This document shows, piece by piece, positions 59,601-64,000 of a DNA stretch of 64,000 bases. This stretch comes from Candidatus Rifleibacteriota bacterium (lineage in GTDB: Bacteria > Muiribacteriota > Ozemobacteria > Ozemobacterales > Ozemobacteraceae), in contig JADFZL010000010.1 in NCBI GenBank assembly GCA_015232575.1, forward strand, positions 1 through 64,000. Direction: 5' to 3'. The notes below the pieces were generated by a model. That model did no database searches. It was not told the origin of the DNA and saw only the letters and a list, made by a program, of their open reading frames with translations. Made by a program: the position numbers and the translations under genes. The stretch's first letter is position 1; each line of letters opens with the position of its first letter.

Positions 59601-59630
59601 ATACGCAAAAAGCTCGCTGTTGTTAAATAG
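56601..59630 (+). CDS. Exported zinc metallopeptidase with C-terminal sorting-like domain
   Basis: A 1009-residue protein with a signal peptide (MQLFILIVIVLCFPVSASAE). The catalytic HEFVHMIHF (HExxH, about residue 320) is followed by a downstream Glu in RWLEEGFTQYGQ, a gluzincin/M6-like arrangement. Beta-rich domains follow, and a final FlgD-type Ig domain (about 905-1005: SVYPNPARESTRFRC, GVYYVDFLVSDASGESR), as used for cell-surface sorting in several phyla. GGAAGGA precedes ATG 56601. A frame open from 56,517 lacks a signal at its start and was rejected. Confidence 0.88.
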   Translation: MKKIKMQLFILIVIVLCFPVSASAEITQTYIRETVIGLAKTAASRGVDADIGPFVNYTVKKEVPLQSLNIKGFEGIKGNVKLLVGGRNFTAADVDSAEVPFYTMNGYGLTDLLHDGGEWPGTGGNTEADDGRNSFGNDWAGEFYDFDKNGHYPKAVLRYMGSHCYIFVPMMYFPTLSRGISGTEEETPAPKSEWGMAWPDTVNGERIYYAPATGAKSIDPRYVLGSDKSLARMKLKELADEFDGVIYPRMREWFGTEPDFDQDAKIYILLDDIQDGLGQFLGYFWAGNQFSRSSLSMSNEKELLYIDLFPNYVYNPSRVYGTIAHEFVHMIHFNEGVTVENGEMKDEERWLEEGFTQYGQYLYNKTHTSNLDEFIKEPDTILVEPRVDVWLGNDPFANYGASYLFLFYLIEKYGANNGPGFMRNLVRDRTKGIESLNNSLRQFNTTFDQVFSDWAIANFIDKTRKLDMSPLNDGKWGYAVDNDYDTTNNLGTNHRLPVKFSERVILNANGTARSANLNPWAADYIEISGNTGNLNIGFDGADGGLFKAAVIKRGPQVDPTVEYVYLSDKQSGNLLIQNYGAGSTYENLVMVPHIVSSGNSVKMNYVYSATFFDLKLALFPNPIYENELHVVVRTKDKFAATPRLQMTYNGEQGYLVMSSISDSIYVTNYSLKDSGEGTVEAFGTNSNGTILSNLLKFSAVYYPAKSQGLLSASFARLSIPEGALKSNNWVTISSENSSFFPAGIEKVSKNVLVTFASEKFVKSAKLSIPVNPELIKSTDRLGLFEVSGEKAVFAGFCSLEGATATADITKASEVFVGIDRVPPVVTSEAETQIGKILVSVTDSGTGIDAGKIEAYCGSKLLKTFYSEKSGKIEIDTTSLREGENLFNLLVSDKFGNLVKSEVSAQVVSGASVQDVSVYPNPARESTRFRCSFNGSVSSVYSVAVRVRDVAGDDVYETDLTYRGDSAFEGKWNLRNESGKTVANGVYYVDFLVSDASGESRIRKKLAVVK

Positions 59631-59672
59631 AAAAGATTATAGAAAGTTACGATTTAAGGAGCGCTGAAATTA

Positions 59673-60284
59673 ATGCTTAGAAAAAAGATTTTTATTCTAA
59701 TATTTGCACTTTTCTGCGTCCCGCTGATTCAGAACTGTGGTGGAAGCAGTGGCGGCGGCGGGCGTGCAGATCTAGTCGGTGAGCAGTTGATAAATGATGG
59801 CTGGGCAAATATTCAGGTTGGAAATTATCTGACCGCACAGAGTTGCTTCCAGCAGGCAATATCTTCCACTCTGACCGACGCTCAGCGAATCAATGCACAC
59901 AATGGAATGGGCTGGGCGCTTTCCAAAAATGGAAAAATTCTTGAGAGTGTGCCATACTTTGAAATTGCTGCAGCAAATGATAATGAGGCAAAAGTTGGAC
60001 TTGCCGGCGCACTTATTTTCAGAAAACAGACGACAACAGATTACCTTCGTGCTGCCGAATTACTCGGCAATATGCCGCCCGAAAAGTTCGCATCAGTCCA
60101 TGCCGGGCTAAGCCTCAGTGCAGCAAAGGTTCATTCTTTGACGGCAATTGCTTATGCTTTTGCCGGCGATGTTCAGAATGCAAAAGTTTATATGAACAAG
60201 GCTGCAGCACTCGATTCAATGATGGTGGGAACAACTGTTGACAAAATTGACGATGCTTTTCTTCTGTTGGGCTGGAAAGACTGA
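59673..60284 (+). CDS. Probable lipoprotein with TPR-like helices
   Basis: A 203-residue protein with hydrophobic signal KIFILIFALFCVPLIQNC then a Gly/Ser-rich linker (GGSSGGGG). The Cys is at a plausible lipidation site, though Asn at -1 makes the lipobox non-standard. Helical repeats follow (GWANIQVGNYLTAQSCFQQA; GMGWALSKNGKILESVPYFE). AAGGAG precedes ATG 59673. It may act with the metallopeptidase upstream (42-bp gap). Its TGA abuts the stop of the convergent thioredoxin gene with no spacer. Confidence 0.8.
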   Translation: MLRKKIFILIFALFCVPLIQNCGGSSGGGGRADLVGEQLINDGWANIQVGNYLTAQSCFQQAISSTLTDAQRINAHNGMGWALSKNGKILESVPYFEIAAANDNEAKVGLAGALIFRKQTTTDYLRAAELLGNMPPEKFASVHAGLSLSAAKVHSLTAIAYAFAGDVQNAKVYMNKAAALDSMMVGTTVDKIDDAFLLLGWKD

Positions 60285-60737
60285 TTATTTTGATGTCTTG
60301 TCGTATTTTTTCAGAATTTCGATAAATTCATTCAGTGGTTTGAAGCCTTCAATTTTTGCAACTACTGATTTGTCAGCGTTCAGAATAAGTGTTGTAGGGA
60401 AACCATCAACTTTGAATTGTGAAACCAGCATTTCGCTTTGATCTGCGTCTACAAAAGCAGTAACGTATGAACCGCTTGCATAATTGCTGAACAGATCTGT
60501 TTCAAAAACTTCTCTTTTCATTTTGAGACACCATTTGCACCATTGTGTAGAAAAGACTGCTATTACAAGTTTTTTTTCTGTATCGGCGGACTGGAATATT
60601 TTTTCGATTGATTCAGGAGTTTCATCAGCTGAGGCACTGCTGATAGCAATTACAAGTATCAGTATCGTCGCAAAAACAGCTGTAAAAGTGTTTACAAGTA
60701 GTTTTTTTGTAATCTTTGGCAGAGAATAATATTGCAT
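60285..60737 (-). CDS. Exported thioredoxin-fold protein
   Basis: A 150-residue protein with a signal anchor (TFTAVFATILILVIAISSASA) and a thioredoxin domain. Active site CKWC (QWCKWCLKM, about residues 66-72) and cis-Pro in VDGFPTTLIL are present. The preceding Trp and Lys-rich surroundings resemble thiol:disulfide reductases that repair or reduce envelope proteins. AAGGAA precedes ATG 60737. No partner gene adjacent. Confidence 0.85.
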   Translation of the reverse strand: MQYYSLPKITKKLLVNTFTAVFATILILVIAISSASADETPESIEKIFQSADTEKKLVIAVFSTQWCKWCLKMKREVFETDLFSNYASGSYVTAFVDADQSEMLVSQFKVDGFPTTLILNADKSVVAKIEGFKPLNEFIEILKKYDKTSK

Positions 60738-60794
60738 TTTAATTCCTTTTGTCCAATTTCAATAACTCGAAAAAAAACACTTCAAAACCTTCAG

Positions 60795-60850
60795 AATCCG
60801 TGTATTCCGTGTTTTCCGTGGTAAAAAATCATTTCTTGTCTTTTCTTGTG
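60795..60850. repeat. CCGTG-type dispersed repeat
   Basis: AATCCGTGTATTCCGTG, TTTTCCGTGGTAAAAAATCA: same consensus as at 27,061 and 40,423. It lies between the thioredoxin and RNase D-like genes. Confidence 0.6.
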
Positions 60851-60855
60851 TAAGG

Positions 60856-62082
60856 TCAAGTTTTTCTAGGTGTTCTTCTTTTGCGCTTTTTTACTATTCT
60901 TGGCGCCTGTGCCGCGCTGATTATTTCAATAAAACTCTCAGCCAGAAGATCAGCCTGCCATTTTCTCAATAGACCTTTTCTTACGAAGTCTTCCTGTTTC
61001 AACGGTCTTTCATGGGCAATAAGTGCGATTACATCTCCCGAGGCAAGTATTGGAGCCTGAATTTTAAGGTTGGAAGCAATCTGGTCACGTTTTTCGCGCA
61101 TTATTCTTGCCAATTCGCCTTCCCAGGCAAGAAAACGATTTTTTTCAGGCGGAACATGTTTTGATGGAGTCGGTTCTGATAAAACAGCAATTTCGCCCAG
61201 AAGTCCGGTTTTTACTGCTGTGATTATTTCTTTTCCATAACTTTGCAGAAAAGAATGCGGAAGTGACTTGACAGTTTCGAGTCCTTTCATTGAACGCGGG
61301 GCTTTTCTGGCGATTTCAAGAAGAGCTTCATTTGGAAGGAGCATGAATGGTGCTCTGTCTATTTTTTTTGCAATGCTTTCTCTGAAATTCCAGATTTCCT
61401 TGAGAATAAGCTGGCTTTTAGGTGGTAAATGTGATGAACCTTTGATTCTGAAGTCGCGGATATTGTGGTGTTCAGGTTCCATACATCTGATTTTTGCAAG
61501 AAAATCAAATTCTTCGGTAGCCCATGAATATCTGTTGAGGGTTTTAAGTGCATCTATCATTATTTCGCGCAGAGGAATCAGCATAATTGCGTCAAGAAGA
61601 CAATATTCATGCATCTGAGGCGTCAGTGGCCTTTTAGACCAGTCACATTTCTGGAGCTTTTTATCAAGCGTGAAACCAAAATATTTTTCACAAAGAGAAG
61701 ACAGTCCGATTTCCGGAATACCAAGAATTTCAGCAGCGTGAAGAGTATCAAATATTTTGTCAAAGTTCAGATTAAAATCCCGGGAAAGTATGCGTGCATC
61801 AAATTCACAGCCATGAAAAACCCATTCCCTGCCTGGCTTTTTTGAAAATTCAACCAGCGGAGAAAAATCATCAATTGCCTGTGGATCAAGTATCGCTGCA
61901 CGATGTCTGGAAGAAATCTGGATAAGGTTAACTTTGAAATAGTATTTATAAAAACCCGCAGATTCGCAGTCAAGGGCAATAACATCTGAATCGTTCATTT
62001 CATCAAGGAAACGAACCAGCTCTTCTTTAGTTTCAATTACAGTAGAATTTTGCAGTAATTTTTGTGAATCAAATGATATCAT
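60856..62082 (-). CDS. rnd: RNase D-like 3'-5' exonuclease
   Basis: A 408-residue protein. The DEDD exonuclease domain (about 1-190) has ALDCESAGF (first D-x-E), VFHGCEFDARIL and the final YCLLDAIML with Tyr and Asp (DEDDy type). HRDC-like helical domains follow (about 210-290 and 320-395), ending with a basic tail (VKKRKRRTPRKT). RNase D trims tRNA and other small RNA 3' ends. No clear ribosome binding site precedes ATG 62082. Confidence 0.9.
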   Translation of the reverse strand: MISFDSQKLLQNSTVIETKEELVRFLDEMNDSDVIALDCESAGFYKYYFKVNLIQISSRHRAAILDPQAIDDFSPLVEFSKKPGREWVFHGCEFDARILSRDFNLNFDKIFDTLHAAEILGIPEIGLSSLCEKYFGFTLDKKLQKCDWSKRPLTPQMHEYCLLDAIMLIPLREIMIDALKTLNRYSWATEEFDFLAKIRCMEPEHHNIRDFRIKGSSHLPPKSQLILKEIWNFRESIAKKIDRAPFMLLPNEALLEIARKAPRSMKGLETVKSLPHSFLQSYGKEIITAVKTGLLGEIAVLSEPTPSKHVPPEKNRFLAWEGELARIMREKRDQIASNLKIQAPILASGDVIALIAHERPLKQEDFVRKGLLRKWQADLLAESFIEIISAAQAPRIVKKRKRRTPRKT

Positions 62083-62214
62083 ATTTTATGGTGGCTGCGA
62101 TTTAACGCATCATGATCTCCGCTTTTATAGTGCTGATTTATGAGAAATATCTGGAAAATCTGAAAGAATAACTTAACATAGCATGAATTAAGTTTTGGGA
62201 TTATACAATATTTT

Positions 62215-63372
62215 TCACTTATTTTCAATTTGCTGTTCAGGAGTATTAAAGATAAGTGATTTAATGGTCTCAAACTCTTTTGTAACTGAAAAGTTTTTGA
62301 ATACGTGCTCTTTTGCTTTGGCACCCATGTTTTTTCGCTCGTCCGGTGAGAGATTCAGAGCTGTTTTTGTGGTGTCAGCAGCTGCAGACATATTTCCAGC
62401 AGGGAAGATGAATCCATTTTCACCGTGAATGATTACTTCAGACATTGCCCCGGCATCTGAAGCTATAACCGGAATACCCATTGCCATTGATTCAAGAAGA
62501 ACATTCGGCATTCCCTCAAAAAGAGACGGTATTATTGTAAAATCACATGCTGCATAAAGTGCCGGCATATTATCAAGGGTACAAAATTTGATTCTTCGAT
62601 TATTTGGAGAAGAGGTATCGTCGAGAATTCGTGAAGTTTCTTCGTCAATCCAGCCAACCACAAGTAATCCAATCTTTTCATTCAGACCGTGTTTTCGAAT
62701 ACTTCCCAGCCATTCCCAGGTCTGTTTTTTATATTGCATTTTGCCAAAAATGCCTATAATAGTGCGATTTTCAAAACATTTGTCGCTTTTGATTTCTTTT
62801 GTGATCAATTCATCTGTGCCTGAAAGCATCCATCTTGAGGAATCGACACCTCTGGGAGTTTGTACGATATTCTTTTGTGGAAATAAAAGCGAAATTCTTT
62901 TAATAAGTTCCTTTGATACGCAACCTATATTGGACGCACACGAGATCGCCTCTTTTATCTGCCAGCCATTTCCATTATCAAACCAGAAACGATCAAAATC
63001 ATTTCCCTGAACAAGTAAATAGAATGGCCTTTCCATCCATTTGGAAAAAGTGGATGCTACAAAACCAGCTCTTCCACAGCCAAAACCAACAACCCTGGAA
63101 TATGGCTTTCTTTCATGTTCAAGTTTCAGATAATTCCATATTTTCAGAACACCTTCCATGGGATGCTGACTGTCGGTTACGAAAATATCTCTGCCACAAT
63201 CACGTTCAACGATGTCCATTGCGCAGCGTCTTTTCGAATAGATCAGTGCAACAATGTCGATTTCAAAACCCGATTTCCGGAACTCACGAACCTGTCTGAA
63301 ACAGCTTTCAGACGTTCCGCCAACAACAGGCGAGAAATGCTCAGTTAACCAGAGGATTCTATTGTTTTTCAT
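62215..63372 (-). CDS. Family 4-like glycosyltransferase
   Basis: A 385-residue GT-B fold enzyme. N-terminal acceptor-binding half starts RILWLTEHFSPVVGGTSESC; the donor-binding half carries GIFGKMQYKKQTWEWLGSI and PSLFEGMPNVLLESMAMGIPVIASDAGAMSEVI, with the Glu-rich EGMPNVLLE typical of GT4. It transfers a sugar from a nucleotide donor to a cell-surface acceptor; the sugar cannot be read. It ends 132 bp before the RNase D-like start. Confidence 0.9.
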   Translation of the reverse strand: MKNNRILWLTEHFSPVVGGTSESCFRQVREFRKSGFEIDIVALIYSKRRCAMDIVERDCGRDIFVTDSQHPMEGVLKIWNYLKLEHERKPYSRVVGFGCGRAGFVASTFSKWMERPFYLLVQGNDFDRFWFDNGNGWQIKEAISCASNIGCVSKELIKRISLLFPQKNIVQTPRGVDSSRWMLSGTDELITKEIKSDKCFENRTIIGIFGKMQYKKQTWEWLGSIRKHGLNEKIGLLVVGWIDEETSRILDDTSSPNNRRIKFCTLDNMPALYAACDFTIIPSLFEGMPNVLLESMAMGIPVIASDAGAMSEVIIHGENGFIFPAGNMSAAADTTKTALNLSPDERKNMGAKAKEHVFKNFSVTKEFETIKSLIFNTPEQQIENK

Positions 63373-63387
63373 CAGCTGAATCCGAAT

Positions 63388-63804
63388 TTATTCTCCAATA
63401 ATTTTTACGAGAACTCGTTTACGGCGGTTTCCATCGAATTCACCGTAAAATATCTGTTCCCACGGACCAAAGTCGAGCTTACCGGCTGTAATTGCAACAA
63501 CGACTTCTCTTCCCATTATTGTTCGCTTTAGATGTGCATCTCCGTTATCTTCTCCGCCGTTGTGGCGATACTGCGAATATGGTTTTTCAGGGGCCAGTTT
63601 TTCAAGCCAGACTTCAAAGTCGTGATGCAATCCAGATTCGTCATCATTGATGAAAACACTTGCAGTAATATGCATGGCATTGCATAACAAAAGACCTTCT
63701 TTTACACCGCTTTCCCTGAGACAATCCTGAATTTGGGAAGTAATATTAACAAATCCTCTTCTTCCCCTTATTTCGAACCACAATTCTTTTCTGTAACTTT
63801 TCAT
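63388..63804 (-). CDS. yjbQ: YjbQ/UPF0047 family protein (secondary thiamine-phosphate synthase)
   Basis: A 138-residue protein with the UPF0047 signature: [51 protein letters not shown] and [19 protein letters not shown]. Conserved His, Asp and Glu residues bind metal. In E. coli YjbQ has thiamine-phosphate synthase activity as a side reaction; the main role is uncertain. ATG 63804 follows GGAG; the longer frame to 63,834 lacks such a site. The start is preceded by a strong hairpin at 63,824-63,845. Confidence 0.9.
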   Translation of the reverse strand: MKSYRKELWFEIRGRRGFVNITSQIQDCLRESGVKEGLLLCNAMHITASVFINDDESGLHHDFEVWLEKLAPEKPYSQYRHNGGEDNGDAHLKRTIMGREVVVAITAGKLDFGPWEQIFYGEFDGNRRKRVLVKIIGE

Positions 63805-63823
63805 ACGGCTGCTCCTTTTTAGT

Positions 63824-63845
63824 AGAGGGGGCACGCGCCCCCTCT
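63824..63845. other. GC-rich perfect hairpin upstream of yjbQ
   Basis: AGAGGGGGC (63824-63832) pairs perfectly with GCCCCCTCT (63837-63845), loop ACGC. Lies 20 bases upstream of the yjbQ start. It has no T-run, so it is not an obvious terminator. It marks the beginning of the GC-rich repeat region. Confidence 0.75.
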
Positions 63846-63859
63846 CGTCATTCGAACAA

Positions 63860-64000
63860 GTTCGAATGCCTTCACTCCCCGCGGTCGGGCGCTTTACGCC
63901 CTCCGCTTATGCGGAGTTTTGGTGAGGGCACGCGTTCGAATGCCTTCACTCCCCGCGGTCGGGCGCTTTACGCCCTCCGCTTATGCGGAGTTTTGGTGAG
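63860..64000. repeat. GC-rich 74-bp tandem repeat with two stem-loops per unit
   Basis: Unit 1 starts GTTCGAATGCC at 63860, unit 2 at 63934; the period is 74 bp and the second copy is cut by the window edge after 67 bases without a mismatch. Each unit holds GGGCG-CTTTA-CGCCC (63887-63901) and CTCCGC-TTAT-GCGGAG (63901-63916), two perfect stem-loops back to back. Composition differs sharply from the AT-rich surroundings. The array may continue past the window. Confidence 0.9.

Noticed and set aside
63860..64000. Possible CRISPR array in the 74-bp repeat
   Set aside because: The whole 74-bp period repeats without variation, so there is no spacer-like unique sequence.

Overview
The window comes from a low-GC (about 40% by eye), double-membrane, apparently chemotrophic bacterium. 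The evidence for an outer membrane is two OmpH/Skp-like periplasmic proteins, type IV pilus-type pseudopilin sets, and exported TPR and metallopeptidase proteins. The mix of genes (many pseudopilins, large hybrid histidine kinases, a Ser/Thr kinase joined to a DUF2225 domain, a YacL-type PIN/TRAM protein next to gltX) fits an uncultured candidate phylum better than a model lineage. I cannot name the phylum from sequence alone. No tRNA, rRNA, CRISPR array, transposase or phage gene was recognised, apart from a truncated Rpn-type nuclease/transposase at the left edge.

Positions 1-11,840 hold an arsenic/metalloid island. A forward operon (arsR, two thioredoxins, a CcdA-type electron carrier, an ArsP-type permease) runs towards a reverse operon (a Cys-tailed thioredoxin-like protein, FtsX-type permease, LolD/MacB-type ATPase, DUF2703 protein, rhodanese-like protein). 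Beside them lies a classical reverse set: arsR, arsC, arsM, acr3. Together they suggest arsenate reduction, As(III) export by Acr3, methylation by ArsM, export of methylated arsenic by ArsP, and thiol-disulfide chemistry carried across the membrane by CcdA. A decayed copy of the arsM 5' end lies at the far left of the island.

Positions 11,990-17,220 carry a nucleotidyltransferase with a small partner protein, then the reverse operon yacL-like / CBS-HutP-like / gltX, then a DMT transporter. Positions 17,470-26,343 are a signalling operon: hybrid histidine kinase, Ser/Thr kinase with a pseudokinase, REC-like and DUF2225 domains, and a second hybrid kinase ending in an Hpt domain. Positions 26,500-34,450 hold a hypothetical protein, a TPR/HEAT protein, a three-subunit molybdenum hydroxylase, and a B12-binding radical SAM enzyme.

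Positions 34,550-40,260 hold a FecR-type anti-sigma factor and an ECF sigma factor translationally coupled to a pseudopilin set, separated from each other by stacked tandem repeats. Positions 40,500-42,520 hold two tandem GalT-like proteins, one with a HIT-type histidine triad. Positions 42,790-47,250 hold small hypothetical proteins, an extremely acidic protein, an AAA ATPase and a GAF-GGDEF protein. Positions 47,384-56,531 are a second minor-pseudopilin operon ending in a 1501-residue secreted protein at the place usually held by PilY1. The remainder codes for a secreted zinc metallopeptidase, a TPR protein, an exported thioredoxin, an RNase D-like protein, a glycosyltransferase and a YjbQ protein. 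The window closes in a GC-rich 74-bp tandem repeat.

A family of about 160-bp nested inverted repeats, with CTAAGTAC ends, is scattered through the intergenic regions. In two cases the end of the repeat supplies the stop codon of the neighbouring gene.
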